Shown: piece after piece, positions 1 to 13,500 of the stretch
How the letters are laid out: every line of letters starts with the position of its first letter
Numbering within the stretch: position 1 is the first letter of the stretch
Source: Antedon mediterranea
Taxonomy: Eukaryota > Echinodermata > Crinoidea > Comatulida > Antedonidae
Length of the DNA stretch: 64,000 nucleotides
Direction of reading: 5' to 3'
Assembly (NCBI RefSeq): GCF_964355755.1
Contig: NC_092675.1
Span: forward strand, 28,418,912-28,482,911
Notes under the pieces: model-generated
What the model was told of the DNA's origin: nothing
The model's input: the letters and a program-made list of their open reading frames with translations, nothing else
Database searches by the model: none
Translations under genes and position numbers: made by a program

Positions 1-348
1 TTTGATTATGTGTGCATGTTTTGTGAAGATTAATTGGTCCGGAACAATTTCGTTTGAGTAAAGATAGTGGATATAGTTTCTAGCAACTTCAAAGTAAGAT
101 AATGTCAATGGATTTCAAGTTGTTGTACCGCATTAACGACGTAAACTTCATCGGGACAAATCTAGGCCTAATTGCCTAACTTGATTACACGTTAATTTTT
201 GCTGTTTGTTTAGGACGTGTTGCTTCTCTAAAACGACATCTTGGAAGTGAAACTGTTCTGACTGCCGTGGCGCAAACGATTGCCAGAGAGTAGTCTGTAA
301 ATTGTTCAACACGATAGGATATTGATACAACATTTGTAAGTAACCAGA
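1..348. other. 5' flank of the BMP9/10-type gene
   Basis: This stretch precedes the start codon at 349 and presumably holds 5' UTR and proximal promoter. I see no clear TATA box or initiator, and no repeat apart from one TAGGCCTA palindrome near 165. An open frame on the minus strand here has no recognisable features and I treat it as chance. Confidence 0.4.
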
Positions 349-682
349 ATGACATTTCAAAACGTAAAAGTATTATTTATTTATTGCTTTCTACAATTGT
401 CGTTATCACTGTCACTTAAGAAGAGCAGCATTCAGTACGATAAACTTAACAATCAACAAAAGTATTCCGACACTCAGCTAAAAACATCAAAAAATGATGT
501 CATGCATCAGCAGTTTGCTCTTATGGAAGAGAGTGTGTACGAACAGTTTCAAGAAAAGAAAAGAGAATTTAAGGAGAATGATTCTCGCGCACCGCCATAT
601 ATGATAGAACTCTACCAACGCTTCTCATCAAATCGGTACGCCCATCCAAGTTCTAACATCGTTCGAAGTTTTCTAAATGAGG
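349..682 (+). CDS. bmp9/10: BMP9/10-type ligand, exon 1 (signal peptide and start of prodomain)
   Basis: This exon encodes residues 1-111 plus the first base of codon 112 of a secreted BMP precursor. The ATG at 349 is followed by a hydrophobic segment (about residues 8-23, FIYCFLQLSLSLSL) that reads as a signal peptide. At residues 84-92 the motif YMIELYQRF, then NIVRSF at 103-108, matches the prodomain helix region of BMP10 and GDF2, as known for that family. The donor is GAGG|gtaagt with the intron starting at 683, phase 1. That matches the phase-1 acceptor before 1183, and together they restore a Glu codon. The protein is 398 aa when joined, slightly shorter than vertebrate GDF2/BMP10 (about 424-429 aa). 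The start is chosen because it is the first ATG and the signal peptide follows at once. An additional upstream exon cannot be excluded but is not needed. Confidence 0.9.
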
Positions 683-1182
683 GTAAGTTTAATTTAATTT
701 AAAAACAACATTCTTTTCGATCAAATGTGTTCTAGTTTTTTAAATGTCTATTGTTTACTATCAATTTTCCTTTCTTTCTGCACTCTTTATTTGATGTTCA
801 TATTGTTTGTATTAACAAATTAATTAGATCATTTCTTTTTTTACAAAACCAATGAAATAAAAACACTTTTAAAATTAAGTTGCTCTAAACACAGCCTTTT
901 CAGAAGAATAGCTGTTTTTCTGATAATAACTGTTTAATATAACTTTTTACCATCAATTAATTTTTTTAAATAAAAAATTAGCTTTAAAAATGTTGCTCTA
1001 CAAGCACATGATCTTACAATTTGCTATCTCTGTATTATTTTGGGATAAAACCAATCTGAAGCTATACAGTTAGGTTATCAGTTAAATGTACAATTATTAA
1101 AATCTATAAACGTTAACAAATAAATGGTTGATTTGTTTTCCGTTTATTAAACTGATACAGTATACATTTGTTTATACCTTAG
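683..1182 (+). other. Intron 1 of the BMP9/10-type gene
   Basis: This is a 500-bp phase-1 intron with donor gtaagt at 683 and acceptor AG at 1181-1182, preceded by a T-rich stretch. It is AT-rich and I see no embedded gene or repeat. A rival acceptor at 1159-1160 would give phase 0 and break the frame with exon 1. A rival AG at 1183-1184 also gives the wrong phase. Confidence 0.85.
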
Positions 1183-2045
1183 AGGTTGATGAGTTTTCTG
1201 GAAACTACGAGTTGGAATCATTAACAAAGTTTAGTGAGATTTTTTTACGTTTCAACGTTACAATTCCTATTCACGAGAAAGTCGTTCTAGCAGAACTTCG
1301 TCTTTTTGCAATAGTTAAACAAAAACAAGGAACTGGGGCCTTTGTCAAAATCGCTATATATGACAACGATGAAGAAAATGTCAACGGCCATTTTGAAAAG
1401 GTGCTCATAAAACATATATACAAGGAAAATAATGGTTGGGAAACTTTTGATTTGACGGATTACGTCATAAAACGACTTTCGACCAATAACAAACACGTGT
1501 GTTACTTGCGTGTTCAAATTGATGACATCATTCCGCAGATGCTAATAGATACCTCACAACACATCCAGTATCAACCTTTACTTGTTATATACTCTGATGA
1601 TGTTGTAAGCAACGTACATAGGAGAGACTCAAACGAATTGGACAATATGATAGATCAAGAAGTGGCGGCAAACTTTAAAATTGACAACAACCTTGGGAAG
1701 ATCCGAAACAGACGAGGATTAAATAGAAAAAACTACTGCCGGAAAAGAGAGATGACGGTTGATTTTAAAGAAATCGGTTACGATAATTGGATCATTGCTC
1801 CAAAATCCTATCAAGCTTTTCATTGTAGTGGACGGTGTATCTTCCCCTTAACAGATCGTTGGAGTCCCACAAAACATGCTGTTATACAGATATTGGTTCA
1901 CGAATTTAAGCCGAAACAATTCCCAAAGCCTTGCTGTGTTGCAAACAATCTGGAACCAATCTCTTTACTGTATATCAATGAGGGCGTTATAACGTACAAA
2001 CATAAATACGATGGAATGGTGGTTAAAGATTGCGCATGTCGGTAG
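1183..2045 (+). CDS. bmp9/10: BMP9/10-type ligand, exon 2 (prodomain, cleavage site, mature domain)
   Basis: This exon carries most of the TGFb propeptide domain (FNVTIP with an N-glycosylation sequon, then LAELRLF, then FDLTDYVIKRL) and the whole mature ligand. A dibasic furin site R286-N-R-R289 releases a 109-residue mature chain, G290-R398. The cystine knot is complete: C297, C326, C330, C362, C363, C395 and C397. C362 is the expected interchain cysteine of the dimer. Diagnostic stretches are FKEIGYDNWIIAP, SPTKHAVIQ and LEPISLLYINEGVITYK. They fit the BMP9/BMP10 subgroup, where LEPIS and GVxTYK are typical, better than BMP2/4, BMP5-8 or GDF8/11. By family, the product is a secreted dimer signalling through type I/II serine-threonine kinase receptors. 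TAG lies at 2043-2045, and a possible ATTAAA poly(A) signal is at 2134-2139. Confidence 0.94.
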
Positions 2046-5000
2046 AAATGGTTCGTAATTAAACATTATCTAAGCTCCAATAATAGCTTAAATCTTGAAC
2101 CTGCTTTCACTGTATACTCTTAATCTGTATCTAATTAAAGATCATAGTAAAAATTGAATGCAAAAGTCAGTTTTCTTCCATTATAATATTCATACGTATA
2201 ATAGCCAAAGTAGAGCGGTCCAGGTTTAGGAAGTGAGTGTACTTGTTGGGGCGAACGCTCCTTATTTTTTTATATCTTTTATTAAATCCGTCGTCTCTTT
2301 TCTTTATTTTAATTTGCAAAGAATTTGAATTATGTTTTTAACTGGCGGCATTTTACGAAAGATAGCATCAATTTTTGCTTTCATTTCGATTTGAACATCA
2401 TTACGGTGTTTCTTTTTTGTAGATACATGACGATAAATCAAACTATAAAACAACATTGCATATATGACGTATTGAAATTTCCGTCTTTAATAATTGATAT
2501 CACCTATAACATGTGATATATTGATCAGTAAAGTTACTAGACGGCGTCTCGATGGCGACGTAGACTCATTTGTTGTTCGACGCATTAGCTACTAGGTCAA
2601 CGCCACACGTCTATTTGTCGACTGGTACGCGGAAACAGCGAATTCAGTATCTTATATAACATTTTTGCTTGTACTAGTAGTAATCCGTGTCGCTGTGGCC
2701 ATGCAGGATATTGATGAGCTCTGCCTACGTAATCTGTTTAATACTGACTAAACGTTGTATTTAATGAATTACTCATAATTAAAATTGACAAAGTGTAATT
2801 GAAGATGTCTACCTGTGTGCTGGGTGTGTATTAAAGGTAACTGGAATTGATTAAATGCAATGAAGATACTACTTTGTTATATATTTCCTTGCAGAAGTAA
2901 ATACTGTAGGCCTAATGATACTACAATATAAAATAAATGAGTAGGAAGCCGGCTTCGGTCACCTGTAACTTAAAAAATGACGAATTCGTTCAGTCGATTT
3001 TCAAATTGTATCTACTGTTTGTTACAGTACGACTAAAATGTGTAACCAAGCAAACCGTGAGATTCGCGTGGGGAAAATATGCTTTATGTCAATCTCTATA
3101 ATCTATATTAGTACTTTCAGTCAAAGCATTTTACTTTTTGATCTTTAGCTAATTGTAATAAATGTTAATCTCTTTGAAACAAATCTTAAGATAATTAGAA
3201 ATATGTTTCAACATTAAGCTTAAGTGACTAGTTAATTCCATGCAGTGACAGGTCCAGGCAACGAGCAATACTGCATATAAATCCTAGTCGAAAGTTTTGG
3301 TTTTAACCTAGATTTCTCCATATTATCATGGAATATTTGGTAATAAAACATCATATGTGTTTCAGATATATCCAAATGAGGTGCTGTATTACCAAATATA
3401 CCTTGATACTGGGCATATATTGTAGTGTGTGGAGATACAGCACTGAAAATCGTGTCGTGGAATTAAGGTAGTACAAATCGAATTTGATTTTACTTTTAAA
3501 ATTTCTATGAAGTTTTCAAGTAAAAAGAACGATAAGGAATTGAGGAATCCAGTCCAAAAATTCCATCATGATTTTTGCTAATTTTCTTCTTCTATTTCTT
3601 TTCCTTTATGGACGCTGGCATGATCGTCCCCATCTAGTGATTACCTGTATAAAGTCATAAAATCTGCTATCGTTTGTACAGGAATTGTACTCTTTGAGTT
3701 TAGGTTGAAACAGATCAACTTAAATACCTCCTAACATGCATTTTAGTACACAAACCAAGATTCTATCAACATTTATAGAAATTTAAATATCGTTTTTTCT
3801 ATTCTCAAATGACAATTTGTATTCAAGAAATGTTAACCTGCTTCTAAAAGATTGAAAAACAGTCACAAATACCTCTTGGGAATAATTGTTGATTCAACAT
3901 ATTGTTTTGTGCGATGAATATTAAGTAAAATAATAGGCGTAATACTAGGATAAATAGACATTCATTCAAGTTAAATCCTTGACTGTATGAACTAAGATCA
4001 ACCTTTCTTTGGACATATTGTGAATTTTAATTATAGTTCATACAGATTAATGTTTTATTGACTAAACATTATAAACATGCTATCAATGTTCCTTCGGGGT
4101 TATTTGCACGTAGAATTATCATAAATTTAGAAGTATGGTAATTCATCAAAATTATTTATCTATTAAAGATATTTTTTTTTAAATACATAGAATTTTTAAC
4201 TTTGACGTTTCTTGAAAGGTAAATCAATGTAGATCTAATTTCTTTTCCTTTGTTATTTTTTTTGTAACAAAACTATTTTTAAAACAGATTTATAGAATTA
4301 GTAGTTGTACCCAGTAAGAATATTAAATAAAGATATTTCAATGATTAATCGCTAATATACATAGCAACAGAAACATATATTCGAAGTTGTATTGATATTT
4401 AAAAAAGATGAAACGTTTAGGGATATTTTGCCAATTTCAACAGTCTGAGCAACTAAGATACTATCTAAAAAACATGAACGAAATCGGTTTAAACATCAAC
4501 ATTATCAAATGTATTGTCATGTTTTAATTATGATGACGTACACATTAGTAAAATAAACGTGATTGTTATTATTAATTGGAATCTTTAGGTTAACTTTTGA
4601 AACCATTTGGAATTACATTGGGTTTATCACGAACATAGAGGGCTTGGTGTTGTTACCAAGAGCATTATGCGCATGCTCAATCACTGTCAAATCAGCTACT
4701 ACTTGATTGATATGTTTCTCATTTGTATATAATTGACCGAATAGCTTCTAGCATATGCCTACCGCCTTTCATTGAAGATACCAATACATATCTTATTTTA
4801 GGATAGTAAAAATTGATGTTAAAGCAGCTTATGGATTCTGGAACATAATTCAAAATGATTGTTCAATAAATTGTAGCTTTAAATTAAAATGTAAATTTAA
4901 TGGTTTTAATCATTATAGCCATGTGTATGAATAGCTAATAATTAATTACGCCATGACATAATCCTGTAAATTGGTATTTCGGTAGGATAGACCTGAACCT

Positions 5001-5950
5001 CAAGACTATTTTATACTAATATATGAAAAAGCTGAAGTCAGTTGTGTTTATAGAAACAAACAGTATTAAAATTACAGTGCTTGAGCAATAATACTACTAA
5101 TAACACATGGGTCATGACGCAATTAATGTTTAATTTGGTAACGTAGGCCTACATTAGTTACACAAACTTAATTGGTTTCCTATACTAGTGTTTTTTTTCA
5201 GTAAAGAAACACTTGCATTGAATTTGCATTACGCAGCACACAAGCAGACTGCGAAATATAACTTGCGTACAATATTAATCAACATCGTTGCGATAGCTTC
5301 CGCAACTATTCCAAATTACGATTTTGTCAATATAAGCGAATTCAGAAGTTCTAAGCAGGATCTTGCGCGTGTTTATCCTTGTTATAACATCGGAGAACCT
5401 CTTTAATGTAGGATTAGATAATAAAGTCAGTTGAATTACAACAGATTCACCGTACCAATCATTTAAGTTTATGCTTTTGACGTGGCACACGAGCTTCCAA
5501 TTAACCTAGCTTCACGACCAATCATTAATCAACAAACTGTATTTGTCGTTTCGGGATATATTTGATGATCTAGCATAATCTCAGATCGTGAATGAATGTT
5601 ACTTTACTTCTTTACGCTTGTGTATTATAATAACATAATACAGGGTTTTTTTAAACCTCATAAATCTAAAATAAAATTATAAAAACAAAGTTAGATCCTG
5701 AAATTGTTCTACAAATCAGTATGATATTTTATAAGAAAACAAACATTTTTTTTGGATAATGTGTGAACTAAATTCAAAATGTTCGAATTTATTTTTAAAT
5801 CTGTATTAAATAACCTTTCTTCATTCTAAAAAAATATGCAGTTAGTCTGTAATCATGTTCTTTTAAATTAAAAAAAAGAACAGAAATATGAGCACGGGAA
5901 AGTAATTGTATTTTCTTTTTGTATATAACAGTTCTATAATATTACAAATA
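2046..5950. other. 3' flank of the BMP9/10-type gene, AT-rich intergenic DNA
   Basis: Possible poly(A) signals are ATTAAA at 2134 and AATAAA at 2932. A 12-bp inverted pair, ATATTTGGTAAT at 3333-3344 and its complement at 3388-3399, suggests a small decayed inverted-repeat element around 3300-3450. A T-rich tract plus AG near 5190-5201 precedes a 72-codon frame, but nothing in that frame is recognisable. No gene is supported here. Confidence 0.4.
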
Positions 5951-5969
5951 AAAGAAATAGATTGTAGAT

Positions 5970-6050
5970 TGGTCATTGAGAATCTGCTGGGATTCGAACC
6001 ACGGACATTTTCCGACATAGACCCCACTTTATCCAAAAACGCTACTTGTA
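5970..6050 (-). repeat. tRNA-derived SINE-like fragment
   Basis: Read on the minus strand this contains GGTTCGAATCCCA, a good match to the RNA polymerase III B box. It is preceded by GTCC and, about 45 bases upstream, by a weak A-box-like stretch. The arms do not fold into a full cloverleaf, so it is unlikely to be a working tRNA gene. A second copy with shared wording (TGTCCRTGGTTC) lies near 53225-53300. Confidence 0.35.
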
Positions 6051-6118
6051 AATAAAAAGAAACACTGCTTTGAGCCACTTCCGTCAACAGAATGAAATAC
6101 AATTCTTTACACAAAGCT

Positions 6119-6264
6119 AAAGCTCTGTCTATACTATCAACTATAGTTTGACATGCCCAAATATGGTATTGGTATGCTTAAATATGGTATGACATCACCA
6201 TGTCCATATATGGGCACATAACATTTTGTTGTCACATAAAGTGTGATAGTGTAGATAGGGCTTT
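6119..6264. mobile_element. MITE, AAGCTCTGTCTAYACTATCA family, copy 1
   Basis: The left end reads AAGCTCTGTCTATACTATCA and the right end is the imperfect complement, TGTGATAGTGTAGATAGGG. Inside, degenerate copies of AAATATGGTA and GTCACATAAAG recur. Related copies with the same ends and interior words lie at 25122-25250 and 54055-54219. It has no coding capacity, so it is a non-autonomous inverted-repeat element. Confidence 0.7.
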
Positions 6265-9200
6265 ACCCATATTCAGGGAACACAACCATTACGAAGACAC
6301 TTTGTTGATGGATTCCACTTTTACCAAATTGGAACGCTGTGGCTAAATATTTAGAGCTTAGTCTAAATTATGTTCAGAGTAATTCCATTCTATGCAATTA
6401 AATTGATTGAATCAGACGCGTAATGTTTACATACCACCTACGTCTACGTCTGTCTACCCATATTCTACGTTACATTGATGACACATTATGTTTCTTACAA
6501 TCTCTTATCTATTGCAATTCTGACGTCAGTGTTACATAAACGAAATCTTAACCTTCTTTTTGTCAATTATAACGGAATGTTTTAAGAGAAAACAGCCGAT
6601 TTCCTATATCATGAGATTGATGCTATCGCATGTTGTTAGTACATAACGTGTTTGAAAATAAAAAAAAGGGAGATTTCAATAAAAGGCACGTGACTTGCGC
6701 AATTTGAACCGTTTGCACTGTATAAACGATCCTAAACAAGCAATATTTCTTACAAAAAAAACGCCTCTCATCTCACGATAACTACCGTTTACATGCACCT
6801 GACAATCAGCAAATGTTTTAATAGACTCTCTTTTCCCAGACGTGCTTTGGGGGTGTGCGCATGACCAGTCCGAGTTTCTAATCACCGCATGGTAGCTGAT
6901 TCCTTATGCTTCCGTTCTCTTGAATATAACTGCCCAAAGGAGCGGCGAGAAATCTTACAATTTTTATCGTAGGCCTAACAGTACATTGGAATTTATACGA
7001 TCATACTACAATGTTATTTCTGACAAAGATATAAATGCGATTCTGACGTTCGTTTCATAGCATTGTTTTTACCGATTCTTATTTTTGATAAGCAATTAAA
7101 TATTATATTAACAATTTATAGGCCTAGGATTGTTATGATTTTTAAAAATTTAACAGATAAGTTCACAATAAAAATTGAAACTAGCGGCAGTTTTGTTAAC
7201 ACGTCGGTGACTAAACATGCATCGTAGTTTTTACCGCGTTTGATTAAAACCTGAATATGAAATCTTCAAAACCCTTGGATTATAGTTTCTTAAGGGATGA
7301 AATGTGTGACATTGAAATTACAAATCAAGTTCTCTTTACCTTAATTCAGATATGTATCTAGGTTTCATGAAACAGTTTACAACATGATGCCAAACGTATT
7401 TAACTGTCGGACAAATATCATCAGCGTACATTAATGTAGGCCCGGTCATGTGCAATATCGATGTGTGACACCGGTGTGAACAGATCAATAACACGTACAC
7501 ATAGTCATATAAACCTCCTCAGGCTATTCTCAATAATTTCAAATGTTAATGAATCGAATTTTATATTCGTAATATTTCTCATTCCCATTTCTAACTCTAC
7601 CTTTAATAGCCGGTTCTTTATGACAATTCTAAGTTACAGCCACTATTTCTAATAATTCTCCGTATTGTATCAAATACTTATCATGTGTGACGCCTACGGT
7701 TAACCTAATACTAACTTTAACGTAATACATGCGTCACATGTGATACATATGTGACAATGTATTATTGAATTTGCCAATAATGACTGGACAGATATAGTGC
7801 AATATGTGGAGATACAGTACAACGAATCGCCGGTGTCATTTCTTATATTCATATGGGATATTAGGGACTTGATATGATATTATTTTGTCGTCGTTTGTTT
7901 ATACTAATGTCACGTTTTCCTTAATTACACTATTATAGTTTAAAGTGTTCTAAGTTTATAACTAATACATACAACGAAGTGTACTAATTCAATGTGACCT
8001 GATAGTAGATCTAGGTTGGCAACATAAGTTCATTAAAAAAAATCGCACTTTACATGATTAGATCAGGAATAAAGATGACTACAAACAAATAAGGACATTT
8101 CCTGTACTAATAATATTATTGATTTGATGTATATTAATAGTTTAGACATATTCATAATGTATACATCAAAGAATAATGATGATATTAATAAGCATTTTAT
8201 GCATATTAAGTGGTAGAAGATGTGCATTTTTGTATATATTTTATATCAACAACGTATTCATCCTAGAAATTTAGTATATTACAGCGTTTCCATCTGGTTC
8301 AATCCTCGCCAATTTAAACCGCTCCATTGAATATTATATTGATTTTTGTGCCTACGCCACTTGTATGTTAATGATCGCGAGTCATTTTTGCTTGGCAACG
8401 TAAGAGGCGATTCAATCCAACTCCGATATTTAGCTTTTCAGCTGTATATTATAATGTAGGGCCAATTGTATTATGATCAAGAAAAGAATTACCATTAGAA
8501 TGCATTTTCTGACGCAAAATACAACTATATTACTGACCTTTTAACACGAACAAATCACCTTTTATTTAGTCACTCATATGCGTATTAGTTTCTATTCTTA
8601 CATCTACATTAGCACAGAGTGAATAGGCCTTTTAAGAAGGAAATTTAATTTATCACACAAAATTACGTTAAGCTCGACGAGCTTTCATACCATTTCGTCC
8701 ATTCTTAACACAAGTCCTTGGATAAAGTAAGAGATTTGATGACGCTCTGTTGTCTTGGTGGTTTATTGTGATGAAATAATTGAAGGTTCGCGCCTACAAC
8801 AAGAAGCTTAATTGTCTGTAATTACGGTGTTTTTGCAGTTTTGAAGTGATTGAAAATGGCAGTTTTACTTTATTATAAACGTATAATGTGGGTTGATGCT
8901 GTGTTTCTATAGCTCACACAACCTAAGATAATAGCGATGGAAATCCTCGGAAGAGGCTCATTATTAATTTTCTAGGTTCGTGGACAGCGCGGGATTACAA
9001 TGATTGATGGATGGTGAAATAGACAATATTTGAGAGACACTATAAACATGCCATTCGAATTCATTCGTAGCAACAATCGCGTGCCGAGAAATACGCTTTT
9101 GTGATTACCAGTCAAAGTTGAAACAAGAAAAACGAAGGAATTAACTTTCGTTTAGTTAGAATTGACAATTATTGCTAAATTTATTGATATATCCAGAAAT

Positions 9201-10143
9201 TTGAGCATCAAGCAGGCGGAACGGTGACTACGAAGATGCTACACAATGCAGACGATTTTTAATCTAATTTGTATGATCAATTCGCGCTCATTTATTACAT
9301 GAAACGTAAGAGAAGAGGTAAGTAAAATGCTGAGTATGCGATGAGTTTAATCAAGTATACTAATGCATCTAGTGTATTGCTTCGGGGTTGCTCCATTCGA
9401 CAGCTTAATCCATTTCTTGCGCGTTCGTGCATAGTCAGCAGATTATCAGGACTGAATACAATTATATATCAAAAGCAGAAGATCGAAAAATCATGATATT
9501 CTGTTGATTTACGAGGTTATGACCTCATATTCGTCACGCAAAAGACAGTAGTAGTTGTGTCACCAATGCCGACGCATCATTCATAACTATAGTATTTTTC
9601 AATTTTTAGGTAAGATGAATTAGTTGACATGTTTTAATTACAACGTTTGAAGAAGCGACCTGACACGCTCCGAGGAATGTTCAATACACCTGCAAAGAAG
9701 TAAACCAGCGGCCACTGTGTGTAATTGATCCTTGTTCTACGTTTTGATAGTCACAATTATTCTTCTAGGCAAAACAATTAAATGTTAATTTCCATCGATA
9801 ACGTGGATCGGCGATTAGGCCAGTTTCCAAGATAACTCAGTCTGTCATAATGCTAATAATAACAAGCATCTCGCGTGCTTGAAGTTCTACAGCGTACTAT
9901 AATTTTTTGCCACTATCATCTCTGAAGCGTTAGCGCCAACATCGATTTTGAATGCAATACCATTCTGTGTTTAGATTTACATCAGCTAGAAGCTTAACTT
10001 AGAACGCACTCTAAATCTACAGAAATACATAGATTTATTTACCATGCTGTTTCTATAGATACGGATTTTACTTTCATCTATTTTCCCCGACTATACGATA
10101 TTCTTATTTGTGTATACTTACTGTTGTTTACATATTGAGCAAA
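6265..10143. other. Intergenic DNA between the BMP9/10-type gene and the orphan ORF
   Basis: Mostly AT-rich sequence. A sequence around 7793-7825 (GTGGAGATACAGTAC) repeats wording seen near 3420-3445, so a diverged interspersed repeat is likely. A strong donor-like gtaagt at 9318, followed by an AG after a pyrimidine-rich run at 10138-10139, could bound a 5'-UTR intron for the ORF at 10144. The short ATG frame at 9299 does not join it in frame. No other gene is supported. Confidence 0.35.
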
Positions 10144-10569
10144 ATGGTCAATCTACGATACTATAAAAGCGTGGGAGCCCCCTGCACGCGCTTGTTACGG
10201 AAATTGAAAAATCCAATTGAGATTATGTTGTTCCCGTATGAAGGATGGATTTGCGTCGCACTGCAAACGACTTGGACTTTTAAAATACTTTGGTGGAACA
10301 AAAAACGTTGCATGATTATTCAAAAGTCGGCAGGTAAAACGATAAAAACTCATGCTAAATTTATGGACACAAAAGATGGAATGGTGTATATAACTGGAAA
10401 GATTAAGAACGATCCTTTACCGGAATTTGTGTTGGTTCTAACTTCATTCGTTACAAAGTCTGATTTTTATTCCGGCTATGCGTTAACAGGGACGTTACAT
10501 AGACGAAAGAACTCAGAGAGTGAGGCTCAGTTGACGCATTATGCTATGGTACAAAGACAAGAATCGTAG
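10144..10569 (+). CDS. Hypothetical protein, unrecognised 141-codon ORF
   Basis: I do not recognise this protein. The ATG at 10144 sits in a good context (CAAAATGG). The frame also opens further upstream (to 10108), so the 5' end could be the inside of an exon. The product is basic and mixed in composition, with aromatic clusters (TTWTFKILWWNKKR) and an alternating pattern (GMVYITGKIKNDPLPEFVLV) suggesting beta strands. It has no signal peptide and no membrane segment. Base composition is less AT-rich than the flanks, which favours real coding sequence. After the TAG at 10567 the same frame stays open for a further 97 codons, to 10863. It could be a small single-exon gene, the last exon of a gene with AT-rich introns, or a relic of a mobile element. 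Confidence 0.4.
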   Translation: MVNLRYYKSVGAPCTRLLRKLKNPIEIMLFPYEGWICVALQTTWTFKILWWNKKRCMIIQKSAGKTIKTHAKFMDTKDGMVYITGKIKNDPLPEFVLVLTSFVTKSDFYSGYALTGTLHRRKNSESEAQLTHYAMVQRQES

Positions 10570-13500
10570 CCTGTGCTATCCAAATCGCTTTATTATTTTC
10601 GCACCAAGAAAATACTGAATGACGTTTTGGAAGTATCAGTATCTTTTTTCCAGCATTTGTGTGCATTGCCTGACTCTCGAAACCTGATTATCCTACGCCT
10701 GAACTTTGTAACATTCAAATATTTTCAGAAGGACTATATCCTATACATTTGTGTTGTCTGTAGAGTGTATCTTGACAATCATGACAGCCCTATGCGCATA
10801 CAAAAGCAAGCCAATTCAGTAGAAGTAACATTTATTTTTTGCTTGGTGATTGACAAGTTTTAAAAACAGCTATGGCATTATATTACCTGCCAATTCTAGT
10901 ACGGTAGTATATCTAGTAACATCACACAGCCTACAGTATCGTGTATTTGCCTCTTTTAATTTCAACTTTTGCACGTGATATCGTTCAAATCTAGAGAGAT
11001 GAAAGAAAAAAATGAAAACGAAATGGTCACAGCATTAACGATAAACTTGTAATAATTTAAATTCAATAGTGACCAATAAATATTGGCAATACTGTTTCTC
11101 TGAAAAACAAGACCTGTTGATGTAATGTTGATAATAAAGGAGTTCTTCGAGTTTTGCAGAATAAAAAATGGACACCATTTTTAAATTTAAATCACACAAT
11201 CGTTTTGACTTTATTTACTGCAATGTGAAGAAAACTAATATGTATAAACTATGTGAACAGAATATATCTACCTTTAATCTATCTATCTAAATGATAATAA
11301 CTTGTTTTATGACAGCATCTATATTTTCTTGAATATGAAATTTCTGCCTACAAAGAATGAACAATATTTAAACTCTAGAATAGTAACTTTAGAATAGTGT
11401 TAGATGAAAAACACTGGAAATGATGTTTTCAAGACAGTGAACGACGACTCACACCTAATCCCAATTCGAGTGCCCATGGAGAGGTCCTCACTTTCCACGA
11501 AGAAGACAACGTCTAACCTCAAAGTGTTGAAAGAAACAGGCAATTTATAGATACAGTTTATCAGTAATACTTCGAAATCCAGAATAATTATAACTGTTAA
11601 TATTTCAATCTGTATAAATTACAGTATACTCTTTATTTGTATGAAAAGTGGTTTTTTGTTTGACTTTTCAACAACATATTAGGACTAAGTACCATTTAAG
11701 TGCGACAAATATTGACAAACATATCTATGTGAACCAACCTTCCAACTTTCGTTTCAGTTTGTGTAAACAACACATTTTGGACATTCAGTACTTTTTTTCT
11801 CAAGCTAGTATATGGAACAGTGCAATTTTGACTGCGCATGCCCATTGCGTAAGGTACCGTACTATGTACGTGCGTACATTTTAGCCAATTTATATATTTT
11901 CGTTCTCTTTTTGTACCTTTCATAATTGATGTTATATTGATGTTGGTGTTTTTCTTTTGTTTTTATTTCTGTTAGACCTTTAAAATTATTAAAATTATTA
12001 AACGTATTTTTATCTATAAAAAATGTTTTCTTTATCGTTTTTTATTTTTCCTTAAATTCCGTCAACAAGCCATTTTCTCTCAAAACAAGCGAATATCTCA
12101 TTAAAAATAATATCTTCTAGATATTGTCTTCTTAAGGTTGAATTAAGACATCATTCCATTGTAATTACAAATTGCAGTAGTGGCTCATAATTACCGATAG
12201 CGCATCAAAACAATGCCCGAGGCATGTCATCATTAATTCATCACTAAACCTAACTTAATACGAGGATTTAAATTAACATTAACATAAATTACAATTTTCG
12301 TCAATGTTTGAAAAGCTTCAATGTGTACGTTCCATGTCGTTTTTAATTTAATAACCTATTTGATTGGTGTACGTGTGTGTGTGTAAATGATGTAAATTTA
12401 ATTTAGAACATTATATCATTATGCACTGAATGTATAATTTGTATTTTAATCCAATAGACAATATTGTAAATCTCTTGATTTACCTGAAATATGAGGATGC
12501 TTTTAGCCTCTGGTAGACTTGAATGTCAAATCGGAAAACAGTTTGAAATTACCCTTTCCTGTATCTTTGTCATAAATGGAAACGACTAAATGTAAATGCA
12601 AACGAAATGAATTAAATCTTAATACATGTCATTTTGTGTATATCAGTGATAGTTTTAGGCGGTGAATTACCCAGACGATGCCAGTCCATCTAGTTTGCGC
12701 CATTAATTCACTTATATTTGCATCTTAATTCTTCGTAGACTGTTTATAGCCTTTTGTGGAATGACGTTTTGGATGTATCTTTTCGTTTCCATTCATTTAG
12801 TATTGACAAATAAAACTCGTATAAGAACCATAAACATTAATTATAAAAAAATATTTGAAATTGACTGATGTTTTCTAGAATGTTCAAATTGCATTTCAAG
12901 ATAGATTCATCGATTTCGTATCCTACGGTATATAAATAGGAAACGAAATGAATGAATGCGAAAAGAAGCTCCGGTTTTCAACGGTGTTCACATAGTTACA
13001 CTTACAGTTTTGTAAGAAAGTTTATGGAGAGCCGTTTGGGATAATGTTCATTTTGTTACAACATTTTGGGGTGGTTTTTTTTCGAATAACATTTGCTGAA
13101 TGCGCGTAAAACCTTTGAATCTTTACCAATTCTTACAAGGTTCGCTACCTAAACCACATCAAATGTTGGTGTGAATCCGGGACCGCAGGTTCGGGGGAAT
13201 CCCCCCTTTACAGCGAACCCCCCTTAACCGACTGCGAACCCCATCCCCGATATGCCCAATACCTCACCCCCATCTCTGAAAATCCTCCAAATACGTACCC
13301 CATAGTACAAGTGTCCCAAATACTCCCTGGCTGACAGATCCTGGCTATAGTCCTGTAATCTATAGGAGCCTACCTTGAAATACACCTGGATTTTAGATGT
13401 ACGAAAGCATACCAACTTTCACATCAACCATTTCAGGCCTAGTAATAATAATTATTATCTAAACTTCTAAAATGTATATATTGTACAAAACGTCCTTATT

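Noticed and set aside
1128-1182. Starting the BMP9/10-type protein from the open frame upstream of 1183
   Set aside because: This part is intron. It has no ATG start, and the exon 1/exon 2 junction restores the frame and the family-like prodomain.
3400-3445. Shared wording (GTGGAGATACAGYAC) with 7793-7825 and weaker matches near 43520 and 50880
   Set aside because: It probably reflects a decayed interspersed repeat, but I could not define ends or orientation well enough to list copies.
5188-5406. 72-codon frame after a good-looking acceptor (TTTTTTTTCAG)
   Set aside because: The translation has no recognisable family, no partner exon could be found, and T-run plus AG is common in such AT-rich DNA.
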